From an uncultured Collinsella sp. (lineage in GTDB: Bacteria > Actinomycetota > Coriobacteriia > Coriobacteriales > Coriobacteriaceae), in contig UQHZ01000009.1 in assembly GCA_900541055.1 (NCBI GenBank), positions 15,901 to 79,900 of the forward strand: a stretch of DNA of 64,000 bases, written 5' to 3'. Below are positions 53,820 to 62,138 of the stretch, in pieces (within the stretch, counting starts at the first letter, position 1; each line of letters opens with the position of its first letter). The notes below the pieces were generated by a model that was not told the origin of the DNA, made no database searches, and was given only the letters and a program-made list of their open reading frames with translations. A program made the translations under genes and the position numbers.

Positions 53820-53942
53820 GGAAGTATGCGGCAAATCCCTAGCATGCCGAGCACTCCGGAATGCCGCAATGCTTCTGCCTGCGGATCCTTTATGCGGAAA
53901 AGCCGTTGTGCTCGGGGATTCCAGAATTTGCCACATACTTCC
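53820..53942. repeat. Long imperfect inverted repeat (REP/MITE-like) beside the defence pair
   Basis: Nested complementary blocks: GGAAGTATG (53820-53828) with CATACTTCC (53934-53942), GGCAAAT (53830-53836) with ATTTGCC (53926-53932), and CCGAGCAC (53847-53854) with GTGCTCGG (53908-53915). The 123-base element can fold into one long hairpin. It has no convincing gene; three short frames that cross it look accidental. The rest of the intergenic space (53696-53819 and 53943-54004) is otherwise plain. Confidence 0.7.
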
Positions 53943-54004
53943 GGAAGGCGCTTGCGGCTGCGGACACGCTAATCCATGCCCGCAGCCACAATGGCGTCAA
54001 GCCC

Positions 54005-54232
54005 CTATCCTCTCGGCGGGAAGGGATCGTGCCCATGGGAATCCTTTGCGCGGATTCTGCCATCGGGACGATGGGTGATTAGCTCAGAGTGCTGATTAGA
54101 ACTAATTTGACGACCGCGCTTTATAGCTTCGCCCTGGGTCGTCGTAACAAAGGAAGCGCGACGCGCCCCCTCACCCTTAACCTGCCATTTGCCATCCGCC
54201 CGCTTCGTAACGTGCTGGTTTCTACCTTTCAT
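54005..54232 (-). CDS. DUF2188 family protein
   Basis: A 75-residue DUF2188 protein: QHVTKRADGKWQVKGEGARRAS, then TTQGEAIKRGRQISSNQHSELITHRPDGRI and the C-terminal GHDPFPPRG. The family's pattern (HV-x-DGW-x-VK-x-EGA..RAS and DP-x-PP) is complete, so the gene is intact. The function is unknown; the family often occurs in mobile or accessory regions. Start ATG at 54232 after CGAGGTGAGT. Confidence 0.85.
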   Translation of the reverse strand: MKGRNQHVTKRADGKWQVKGEGARRASFVTTTQGEAIKRGRQISSNQHSELITHRPDGRIRAKDSHGHDPFPPRG

Positions 54233-54600
54233 ACTCACCTCGCCTTCACGACCGATTGGTTAACGTGCTCACAGCATGAGGCTTGTAGCAAGTTCACTCG
54301 TGCCGCTTTGCTTAAAGCATAAATACCGGCGCGGACATAAATCGGACTTGGAAGGTGTCAGTGTGGGATCCCGAAGAAGCGCAAGCCGGCCTCATACTGA
54401 AGCCGCCGTATCGCTCATAGCCATTCCTATAAACGAAGCTAGTGCTACATAAACTCAGAAAACAAGGAGGATACACATTGAAAGTTAATTGGACCTGCCT
54501 CTATCTATAGGAAATCGGAAGGTCTTGATACAAGAATATCTAAATCCGCCAACTGCAACAGCCTTGTTTCCCCAGCGCATGACAGCCCATCACCCTGCAA
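54233..54600. other. Gene-poor stretch with an orphan ribosome binding site
   Basis: No gene of normal size. On the plus strand a near-perfect AAGGAGGATACACA (54464-54477) precedes TTG at 54478 and a 10-codon frame ending in TAG (54508-54510), reading KVNWTCLYL after the start. Such a strong site before so short a frame suggests the remains of a gene lost by insertion or deletion, or a leader peptide. Otherwise featureless. Confidence 0.4.
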
Positions 54601-56226
54601 CTATTCTTTCCGATCGTCGGCAGGTTTTAAAGCCTCAGTCAACTCGTTCAGCATGGTCGTAAGTCGAGCAATGAGTCTTTTCGCATCTTCTCTATGGTCT
54701 TCGGTGACCACATCGCCGTAAAGCCTATCGTATTTTGAGCCCTTGCCGTGCGCCGCCCCCGCCGACCGAAGGTTCTGAAGGTCACGGAGAGGCTTTAGGT
54801 CGGTCACGATGTCATACCCGCTAAGAAAGGCCTCCAGCTTGTTAATACTACCCTTCGCATCAGCGCCCTTTAGAGAACTTTCATCGATGTAGTCGACAAG
54901 AGCTCTCGTGAGGGCCATAATCACGGCCTCAAATTCAGGCTCGCCATTACCAGATGGAATGTGGATTTGTTCAAGAATGCCTTCGTCAGCACGGTGGAAA
55001 GGCCTGAACAGCGCCAGGCCAAACCGCTTTTCCCACGCTTTATCAAGCTCCATGCGCGCCCTCATAAGCATGGAAACGGGGCCTGTCGGATCCTTAACCC
55101 ACATGTTGAACAAATCCGTCTTGAACACCTCATCAGAAATGCGCTGGTCAACGGGTGACATCTCGAAGGAGAGGAAGTGGGTGCGCTCGCTCTCGGGAAG
55201 ATCGCGTCCCAAATCGCCGAGATACACCATGACTCTGTCCGGGTTGACATTGTCAATCTCGCACCTCCACTGGCTCCCACATGAAATGTGGTGCTCGCTA
55301 ACATCGAAGAGAGGGTTGCTCCTGTACTTATCGAGTACAGCGGGCTTAAAGAAAACGGGGGTTAAGTAATGTGGAGCGCAAGGCTCCTTTTCAAAGTGGG
55401 TGCCAAGCTTATTCGGGTCGCATGTGTATCGAACGAGCGAACCGTCAGGTCGTTCATCGATGATGAACTCAGGGTACCGTTCTTTCTTCTCATCGTACGG
55501 CCATACGCCGCAAGTCTCGACGTCGCCGGGCTCGATAAAGCTTCGAGCGTAAAGCATCGATAGCAGGTAGCTTTCATCAGCATCGCTCGTGTACCATTGC
55601 CCGATATGGTAATTCCCCCCGACCTCATCACTCTCTGAAATGCACTTAGTGCTCCCCAAAGGAAAGCTGGGCGCAGATGCGAATCTCGCGTCCACAAAGT
55701 GGACGAAGAGACATTGCTTAGCCGCAATAAAGCGCAGCATATATTTGGTCCTGACGCGCACCTCGTCTTCAGCAAAGTCGACGACTTTTTCTCTCTCGCC
55801 ACACCTGTCGACGCTATAGTAGCAACCGTCTTCGCCGCGGTAGAGTTCAAACAGCATGATAAATTCCTGGTTGACCAGAATCTGCGCTTGGTCGAGCGGA
55901 TAGAAATACTGCTCGGCAACAATAAAGTCATAGCCTTCGTCACGCCCGTTATGATAAGTGACGTCGTCTCTATACATGCAGAAGCCTGGTGAGAAGCTTA
56001 AGGCGTTCTTTAGCCAATCATCACCTGCAAGAATCTCCTCTTTTTTTGTAAGATCGGCAAAACAGGCGAAAACAGAAGGCCTTCCATCAGCAGCATCATG
56101 GTGCGAATAGACAGTAACCCATGCTCCGGAAAGAGGATTCTTAACCAGTTCGATTACCTTCTCCTGCTTAAACGGATCGGCGTCGAGACCCAAGTTGGCT
56201 AAAACCTTTGAAACCGCTTCGTTCAT
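54601..56226 (-). CDS. Large uncharacterised defence-island protein with C-terminal HEPN-like R-x5-H motif
   Basis: A 541-residue protein that I do not recognise as a whole. The first ~430 residues are rich in aromatic and acidic residues without a signal peptide or membrane segment. The C-terminal ~110 residues look helical and contain LRDLQNLRSAGAAHGKGSKYD (R487, H493). This R-x5-H with a following Gly resembles the catalytic motif of HEPN RNases and the C-terminus of abortive-infection family proteins. Start ATG at 56226 after AAGGAGTGCAT. It is the third gene downstream of an ATPase and a DUF4393 gene, with gaps of 122 and 86 bases, all in one direction. Confidence 0.7.
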   Translation of the reverse strand: MNEAVSKVLANLGLDADPFKQEKVIELVKNPLSGAWVTVYSHHDAADGRPSVFACFADLTKKEEILAGDDWLKNALSFSPGFCMYRDDVTYHNGRDEGYDFIVAEQYFYPLDQAQILVNQEFIMLFELYRGEDGCYYSVDRCGEREKVVDFAEDEVRVRTKYMLRFIAAKQCLFVHFVDARFASAPSFPLGSTKCISESDEVGGNYHIGQWYTSDADESYLLSMLYARSFIEPGDVETCGVWPYDEKKERYPEFIIDERPDGSLVRYTCDPNKLGTHFEKEPCAPHYLTPVFFKPAVLDKYRSNPLFDVSEHHISCGSQWRCEIDNVNPDRVMVYLGDLGRDLPESERTHFLSFEMSPVDQRISDEVFKTDLFNMWVKDPTGPVSMLMRARMELDKAWEKRFGLALFRPFHRADEGILEQIHIPSGNGEPEFEAVIMALTRALVDYIDESSLKGADAKGSINKLEAFLSGYDIVTDLKPLRDLQNLRSAGAAHGKGSKYDRLYGDVVTEDHREDAKRLIARLTTMLNELTEALKPADDRKE

Positions 56227-56312
56227 ATGCACTCCTTATCATTTGGAACCATCATCGAAGACTAAAGCGAGGGTGAACCTTGAATCGAATCGCATCAACG
56301 CAGCCGAGAAGA

Positions 56313-57110
56313 CTAAACACAGCACTTGATGAATAGCTTCCCGAATGGTGTTAGCCTAAAAACATGATGTACGCAATCAAACCGCCATCCATCAGAAGGC
56401 GTAATGTCCTTCTTTATATTTCGGATCCTTTCAGAATCCTCAATACCAAGATAATCGTCTTCTCCCTCATAACAGTACGTTTCTCCGCTTAGCAGTTTCA
56501 GTCGCTCCAAGTTATTCAAATACAAGGACACGTTCTCAGGGCATTGGACGATGGCATCGAATACGTTCGTATAGTTTTCGCAAAGCAATCTCCACCGAGC
56601 TTTAATTGGCATGTCATCATCTTCAACAACGCGCAAATCAATAACCGGAATATGATCCTTACCAGGCTCTTTAGAAAGAAATGACATCATTTTGGCTTCA
56701 TCGGGAGTCAACTGTCCGATTATGCTAACAAAGCTCGGATGAACCAGATAAGAAACCCTTTTATCCATAGAGGACGCGAGTAAATTAACGTACAGGTCCC
56801 TTAAATCCTGACTGTCATACGAATACGACAGCTGCTGAATAGCCGGTACCACAACATTAGGTGCAGGCTCGCAAAAACAGTCCTCCGGGACGTCTCCCAT
56901 CTTTCGATCAACTTGCCGAATCGCCTCCTCGATATTGTTCTCGCCGTTAACCACCCATTTCTTCCAGGGGCCAAGTATCACAGCGACCGTTCTAGGAACC
57001 AAGCTCAGAGTGTCTCCGAGCGACGAGAGCGCAGGATGCGCGACATCGTCATAAGCTTTACCCAATACAATGGATGACTGAGATGCAACTTCTTTGGAAA
57101 GCTCGTCCAT
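56313..57110 (-). CDS. DUF4393 (Abi-alpha-like) protein
   Basis: A 265-residue protein of the DUF4393 type. A short hydrophobic region (LSLVPRTVAVILGPWKKWV, about 36-54) is followed by DLRDLYVNLLASSMDKRVSYLVHPSFVSIIGQLTPDEAKMMSFL, the family core. A C-terminal part ends in FRLTPFGKLFIKCCV, resembling a winged-helix end. Family members are associated with abortive infection. The start at 57110 follows GGGAGATTGA. The gene lies between the ATPase and the HEPN-like gene and is probably co-transcribed with them. Confidence 0.75.
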   Translation of the reverse strand: MDELSKEVASQSSIVLGKAYDDVAHPALSSLGDTLSLVPRTVAVILGPWKKWVVNGENNIEEAIRQVDRKMGDVPEDCFCEPAPNVVVPAIQQLSYSYDSQDLRDLYVNLLASSMDKRVSYLVHPSFVSIIGQLTPDEAKMMSFLSKEPGKDHIPVIDLRVVEDDDMPIKARWRLLCENYTNVFDAIVQCPENVSLYLNNLERLKLLSGETYCYEGEDDYLGIEDSERIRNIKKDITPSDGWRFDCVHHVFRLTPFGKLFIKCCV

Positions 57111-57232
57111 TCAATCTCCCTCAATTCATACCGACATCAAGTCCATGATATACAACGCCCACATTGACACAGCCAACAACGGGAAGAGCCGTCTCGCAAT
57201 GTAACTCCCGAAACGACCTGCCGAAGGACCGC

Positions 57233-59005
57233 CTATGCCCAGCCGAATTCCTTCAACGACGCCTCAATCATGTGTCTGATGATGTTATTCCCTAGCTCTC
57301 TTTGGACGAGCTCTGTTTCGCCTGGCCTTCCGGAGAGATGCATGCAACTGTTGTATATGGAGCCCAACAGGTGAAATGTCTCTGGCACCTCAACTCCATG
57401 CTCACTCGCATAACGGAGCCTGTCCTCGGTCCCTGTATTAATTATCAGAAATCCAGGCTTATCATCTGCCGCCAGCCTCTCATAACTGAGCCTCTCGACA
57501 GCCAACCTGATGCCACAGCACACTTCCGATGGAGCAAAGGACTTTCCAGAGAAGTAGTCGCCAAGCTTTGCCTCCATAACACTCCGAAACGATGAAGGCC
57601 TCTTCAGCTCATCTTCAATCCCCTGTTTAGCGATGTATTCCAAGACATTATCAGAGACTGTGTCACACTCAGAGAAATGAAGGTAATGGGAGGAGACCGA
57701 ATTATAAATATCAGAGAGCTCCTTCTTACACCTATTTCTGTCAATGAGCAGCTTATTCAAACACCCATTTACAGAGTCGCCACCTGAATTAGGAATGTAT
57801 GAGGTATGGAAGCTTTTGAAACGAAAACTCTTAAAGAGGCCTGGGTCAAGATGAGTCAAGATGATGACATAGAGGTTCTTCCCGGAATTCTTGAACTGCT
57901 TCATCATCTCCAGCAGGAAGTGCTGGGCGACAAGCAGATTGGCATCGTCAAGGTAATCGAAAACCTCATCGATAAGCAATAGAGCGTCATCTTTATCAGT
58001 AAACCTCGCCCGCGCTCGAAATAGCGCAACACACAGCTGGAGTACATCGATTTCGCCGTTAGAGGCCTCATCCCAATCGGGGAAATCAACGACGAGCTGA
58101 TGGTTCCTGACTTTAGCCACGACCCCATACCTGGTTCTGTTCAGCAAATGGAGCATCTCATTGATATCATCCTTAATCTTACGGAATCGAAGATATGAAC
58201 AGGCCTCCTTTATCTCGTTACGCTTCTTCTCGATAAATCTATTAACCTGTATCGCGTTCATGCAGTTCGAGATATCCCCCTTCGCGGGATACCAACGATC
58301 AAGGATTTCCTTAATTGAGATCAGCGGTTTTACAGAAGAAATGTAACTGAGAACTTCAGCCTCAGTGATATCACCGCCCATGCCCGTTTCGAGCGAAATA
58401 ACGCCCTTGAAGAAATTATTGATTGCTGCAGCGTATCGGGAACCCTCAGTCGTTTTAAAAGCGGCATCGCAGCTGAGCAGCTCGCTAAGGAACTCATAGC
58501 TCTTGAATGCCTCGGCAAGGTTATCCATTCTCCCGCGTAAGATCGACGCATATTTCTGTCGCTCCGCAGTGACTGAATAGTCCAAGTGGACAGTGGCTGG
58601 CACCTTCTCGTACAAAACACACTGTTGGACGCTCATCTTCGTTTGACTGAGAACCCTTGGCCCCACCCGGCGGTTCGTCATATTTGCATACAGCCCAGAG
58701 CGGATAACCTGCACGTCTACCCTACTCGCAATTTCATTCGAATCAGCATTAGCACTTAATGTCACGTCATCGTCAAAAGTCACGGACAAGGAGGTGTCGT
58801 CCCAGTCCTCCCCGTTATAACGATCCGCGTCTGCCAATTTTAGTCGCCTGGTGTTAAGGGATGCGAACGCCGCCGCAAGCGAAGACTTACCCGACCCGTT
58901 AGGCGCCACAAGAAAGTTAGGCTTGTTTGGGTAAAAATCGCATGGCACGTCAAGATGGTTAATCCCCTTAACGTGGTTGCACGTAATACCGGTAATCCTC
59001 GCCAT
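57233..59005 (-). CDS. RecF/SMC-like ATPase of a candidate defence operon
   Basis: A 590-residue ABC-type ATPase: N-terminal NHVKGINHLDVPCDF, Walker A FLVAPNGSGKSSL (about 31-43), a central ~250-residue helical region, signature-like NGEIDVLQLCVALFRARAR (about 316-334), Walker B ALLLIDEVFDYLD (341-353) and VIILTHLD (H-loop). The last ~190 residues are of unknown type; FLIINTGTEDRLRYASEHG may bind a ligand. No nuclease motif is seen, so effector activity probably resides in the downstream HEPN-like protein. Start at 59005 after GGGAGGAGCTTACG. Confidence 0.8.
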   Translation of the reverse strand: MARITGITCNHVKGINHLDVPCDFYPNKPNFLVAPNGSGKSSLAAAFASLNTRRLKLADADRYNGEDWDDTSLSVTFDDDVTLSANADSNEIASRVDVQVIRSGLYANMTNRRVGPRVLSQTKMSVQQCVLYEKVPATVHLDYSVTAERQKYASILRGRMDNLAEAFKSYEFLSELLSCDAAFKTTEGSRYAAAINNFFKGVISLETGMGGDITEAEVLSYISSVKPLISIKEILDRWYPAKGDISNCMNAIQVNRFIEKKRNEIKEACSYLRFRKIKDDINEMLHLLNRTRYGVVAKVRNHQLVVDFPDWDEASNGEIDVLQLCVALFRARARFTDKDDALLLIDEVFDYLDDANLLVAQHFLLEMMKQFKNSGKNLYVIILTHLDPGLFKSFRFKSFHTSYIPNSGGDSVNGCLNKLLIDRNRCKKELSDIYNSVSSHYLHFSECDTVSDNVLEYIAKQGIEDELKRPSSFRSVMEAKLGDYFSGKSFAPSEVCCGIRLAVERLSYERLAADDKPGFLIINTGTEDRLRYASEHGVEVPETFHLLGSIYNSCMHLSGRPGETELVQRELGNNIIRHMIEASLKEFGWA

Positions 59006-59205
59006 CGTAAGCTCCTCCCTGCTTTACGACACAGTCCTTTCTGTACGCATAGCAGCAATATTACCGCTGCTCCCAGCGCGCGAGCATAGGTGTCTTTAAT
59101 AGAGAATGGACAGCTAGCAATATAGCGTCACCGGGACTCATGCCGACCCCGGCGCCCAGGCGTAATAACGGCGGTGCTGTTTCGCGATATTCAAGTCATA
59201 TGTAA

Positions 59206-59556
59206 TTGAAAGGTTCAGCAAGCAAGCAGGCATCAGAAGCGCTTGTAGCAGGCGTAAAGGAAGCACTTTCCGGAATAACTATTTTGGATAATGAGCAGCT
59301 GACTGCCGATGGCATCGCATCCTTAATTGATATTGCGAGTATAGAAAAGAACGTTAATGACAGATATCAACGGGCCATTGAAAACCATGATTACAATGAG
59401 ATTCTCGGGCTATTTAACGACAAGTCCCTCGTGGTAAGCGTTGGACGTTACTTTGGTATTGATAACAAAATCTATATCGATAGAGCAATTTCCCTATTGG
59501 AAGGCGACCTGAGAGATGAACTTTCCGAAGCCCTAATGCACTATATTTCGCACTGA
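59206..59556 (+). CDS. Hypothetical protein, probably a 3' gene remnant
   Basis: A 116-residue frame starting at TTG 59206 directly after an in-frame TAA, with no ribosome binding site. The sequence is mainly helical (SKQASEALVAGVKEALSGITILDN.. to ..DRAISLLEGDLRDELSEALMHYISH) and looks like the C-terminus of a larger protein whose front was lost. No family recognised. It converges on a helicase fragment. The stretch 59006-59205 holds only the presumed promoter region of the ATPase gene. Confidence 0.45.
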   Translation: MKGSASKQASEALVAGVKEALSGITILDNEQLTADGIASLIDIASIEKNVNDRYQRAIENHDYNEILGLFNDKSLVVSVGRYFGIDNKIYIDRAISLLEGDLRDELSEALMHYISH

Positions 59557-59658
59557 ACGGCCTCTTCACGCCCAGCGAGGTCCGACCAGACCTCGAGCCA
59601 ATAGCAGACACGCTCCATACCGCCACAAATCACCCCTCCCCGTCCATGGCCGTCCAGC

Positions 59659-60123
59659 TTACGGGTTCAATGCCCGGAAGAGACGAAAACAAGAGGGGCA
59701 GGCAACCTGATAGTTCCCGTAATTTGTCCTGCGCTGCATCGAAGCAGAGACATATACCGCTTTGCGGGCGCGAGTGACACCGACGTACAGCAGGTCCATT
59801 TCCTCAATAAGCCCGTCTGGCTTTTTCTTCACATCCACAATCCGGCATCCACGCGGAGAACGCGAGCACATACCAGCACTTTCGCACCGAGAGCAAATCG
59901 CTCCAGGCCAATCGGAACGCGTATCGCCCGGAATGAAAACAATATCCCACTCGAGCCCTTTAGCGGAGTGAATGGCCATCATCGAGATATCCGAATCAAG
60001 AAAATCGGAGAAAAGCCGCAGGGAGCCCTCGGAAAAGACGCTAACGAAATAGTCGAAGCGCTCCGACGGCCCCATGGCGAAACAGCTTATCGCAAGGTGC
60101 TTCCGCAACGCCCCAAGAAACAT
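59659..60123 (-). pseudogene. C-terminal fragment of a UvrD-like helicase
   Basis: Codes for helicase motifs V and VI only: DISMMAIHSAKGLEWDIVFIPGD and EEMDLLYVGVTRARKAVYVS, with a Cys-rich insert (CSRCESAGMCSR) between them. The ATP-binding N-terminal half is absent and the frame is stopped (TAG) just upstream of the ATG at 60123. UvrD-like helicases occur in defence systems such as Gabija (GajB), which would fit the island, but a chromosomal UvrD remnant is equally possible. Confidence 0.75.
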
Positions 60124-60411
60124 GACATAGGACCACCCCTACTCGAATCTTCTGGAGCCATGTGACAGTAAAGATACATGCAAGAAGAAAATCACTCGCT
60201 TTTATGCCAGTTTCCAATTCAGATGCTGGTTTTGACAGGGCATTTCTTACATCAGAATCACTTGATTGGATGCCAGCGCAACGGTGGTCTTCAGGTGGCG
60301 TTACAAAACTTTAGCAGCATGTCTAAATCATATTGTCGATAACCTTTGTTTGCCCACGGCAAAGAGTACAAGCGGCAACGTCACATAGTCATGGCCGTTC
60401 CATAAAGCAAA

Positions 60412-60442
60412 AGGTGCTGGGGCTTTCAAAGCCCCAGCACCT
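60412..60442 (-). terminator. Strong terminator after the polysaccharide genes
   Basis: Perfect 15-base arms AGGTGCTGGGGCTTT / AAAGCCCCAGCACCT around one base, followed on the minus strand by TTTTGCTTTATGG. It lies 272 bases past the flippase stop, after a transposase remnant. The segment 60124-60411 shows nothing else. Confidence 0.8.
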
Positions 60443-60612
60443 AACCGGCCGGCCCCGACAAAATCAGACACATTTTCGTCTACCAGCGCGCTGGGCGTCT
60501 CCTCGACGGTCTTTCTCACCAGATTCTATATGTCCTTGCGCAGCGACTCCTCGTCGACTTATACGATGTTCGCAGACACGACCCGTATCCCTTCGTCAAT
60601 GATTTGTTGTTT
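60440..60612 (-). pseudogene. Remnant of an IS256-family (mutator) transposase
   Basis: The minus-strand frame reads QQIIDEGIRVVSANIV-stop-VDEESLRKDI-stop-NLVRKTVEETPSALVDEN and then VSDFVGAGRL. The pattern LRK-x-I-x-x-LVRxTVEET-x-x-AL-x-DE and VGAGR is that of the N-terminus of IS256-type transposases. Two in-frame stops and the loss of everything after GAGRL show a decayed fragment. It marks past insertion at the junction of the defence island and the polysaccharide genes. Confidence 0.6.
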
Positions 60613-60713
60613 AGCCGCTAGAAATCATATGACGGGGCGCGGGCCGTGTTCGCCATGCGGATGTCAGTTTGCGAAAGAAATTACGTGTCACCATGCAAAG
60701 GCACATGCTTCAA

Positions 60714-62138
60714 TTAGGCTCTTTGCCCAACTATTCTATTTTTCCACCAATCAAGACCGCTGTGTATAGCCTGCACATATCCAAGCCCGGTACGTTTTAA
60801 AACATATTGTGGCCAATGCCAATTGTTGTAGCAGAGCTGTGGAATTGCCTGGCCAACTACAAGACCCCAGGCTCCCCAGCTAAAGGCGCCACATAAAACG
60901 CAACTTACGCAGATTCCAGCAGCAGTTGATACCAAATACGCTTTGAAGTACGGAATCTCGTTCATGCTAACAATAATGTTGCAAAACAGAGAGTGCTGAT
61001 TAAGCAGGAAGTAATAGAGGGCAATACCCAGGAACAAAACTGGATCGCAAATGAAATCATGCTTGAAAAGCGTGAGTATCGGCAGGCATGCCGTTACAAG
61101 AACTGTAGCGACAATATACATGCATACATAGCAGGAAATTCCGCGTTCGACCACCGCCTTCTGAGTCTGCTTGTCATCCCTGACATAGGCAGACTGGAAG
61201 GTGGGAAAGCATGAACGTAAATAGGCGCTTGAAATCTGGTGGATCGCCGTCGCGAACTGCAACATGACGGAATACGTACCAGTTTGTTCAAGCCCTAGGA
61301 AAGCCGAGCAAAGCAGCGATGTTGCCTGCGTGGCGCCATACCAGGCTAGAGATACGACACCATCACGCCACGCCACAAACGAAACCGTCTTTAGAACGTC
61401 AAGCATTTCGTCCTTAGCAACAGCTGCGGCATCGGATTTAATCCCCTCTTCGACGTCATGATGGCTCCGAAATGTCCTAATCGCAAATAACCTCAGCAAA
61501 GTGCTGTAGGCCAAGAAGCCGAGTGCGGCAGCGAGAAGGCTCAAGCCACAAAACAGAAGGACCGCCGTAATAGCAAGCTGCCCAATCCTGGCAAGCGTTT
61601 TAGCCCTGTTCTCACCGGCAACGTCTCCAAGCCCACGGAGAAACGTGAGACAGTAAAGAAAATACAAGTTAGTGAAAATGGAAACGACAAACACAATCCA
61701 TGCAGGCAACGAACCCTCAATTAAAAAAGAATCGGTGACATAAGAAACGTAAAAAGTTCCCAACGTTGCCGCAACAAATAACGCGATGAGACCCAAGACA
61801 GCGTATATCGTTTTAGACGTATCAAGAACGACGCGCATCAAGTGCCAGTCAACTTCTCCATCAACAGAAGAATAGTCGCAGCCTTGTTTGGTCAGTTTCT
61901 TTGCCCCGCTCAGGCAATAAAGAATGTTGCGGGACAAGGTAGAAGTAAAACCGAATTCAAGCAGCTGCGCAAAACCCGAAATGGCTACGAACACGTACCA
62001 GAGACCGATTTGAGCACTCGATAAAAAAGATAGGAGTAGCGGCAAGAGCAAAAAGTTACTGCCCATAGACGCGATCGTGCCGACATAATTCCAAATCACA
62101 TCTCTTTTGGAGACGGTCACTTTCTTGCTTTCGGCCAT
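60714..62138 (-). CDS. Wzx-type polysaccharide flippase
   Basis: A 474-residue membrane protein with about twelve hydrophobic segments in the MATE/MVF-like polysaccharide export fold. The N-terminal KRDVIWNYVGTIASMGSNFLLLPLLLSFLSSAQIGLWYVF is typical. It should translocate lipid-linked repeat units across the membrane. The ATG at 62138 directly follows the stop of the glycosyltransferase gene. Base composition is clearly more A+T-rich than the housekeeping genes, as usual for surface-polysaccharide loci. Confidence 0.85.
   Translation of the reverse strand: MAESKKVTVSKRDVIWNYVGTIASMGSNFLLLPLLLSFLSSAQIGLWYVFVAISGFAQLLEFGFTSTLSRNILYCLSGAKKLTKQGCDYSSVDGEVDWHLMRVVLDTSKTIYAVLGLIALFVAATLGTFYVSYVTDSFLIEGSLPAWIVFVVSIFTNLYFLYCLTFLRGLGDVAGENRAKTLARIGQLAITAVLLFCGLSLLAAALGFLAYSTLLRLFAIRTFRSHHDVEEGIKSDAAAVAKDEMLDVLKTVSFVAWRDGVVSLAWYGATQATSLLCSAFLGLEQTGTYSVMLQFATAIHQISSAYLRSCFPTFQSAYVRDDKQTQKAVVERGISCYVCMYIVATVLVTACLPILTLFKHDFICDPVLFLGIALYYFLLNQHSLFCNIIVSMNEIPYFKAYLVSTAAGICVSCVLCGAFSWGAWGLVVGQAIPQLCYNNWHWPQYVLKRTGLGYVQAIHSGLDWWKNRIVGQRA

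Noticed and set aside
53778..54082. Three overlapping short plus-strand frames after the AAA ATPase gene
   Set aside because: They cross a long inverted repeat, lack ribosome binding sites and show Cys/Arg/Ser-rich accidental composition.
59659..60123. Intact Gabija system with the neighbouring 116-residue gene
   Set aside because: The helicase fragment has only motifs V and VI, and the neighbouring frame has no ATPase or TOPRIM motif and points the opposite way, so a working GajA/GajB pair is not present.
60328..60519. A 63-codon minus-strand gene before the polysaccharide terminator
   Set aside because: Its first part is the continuation of the decayed IS256-like transposase frame and its last part reads through the terminator hairpin, so it is not an independent gene.
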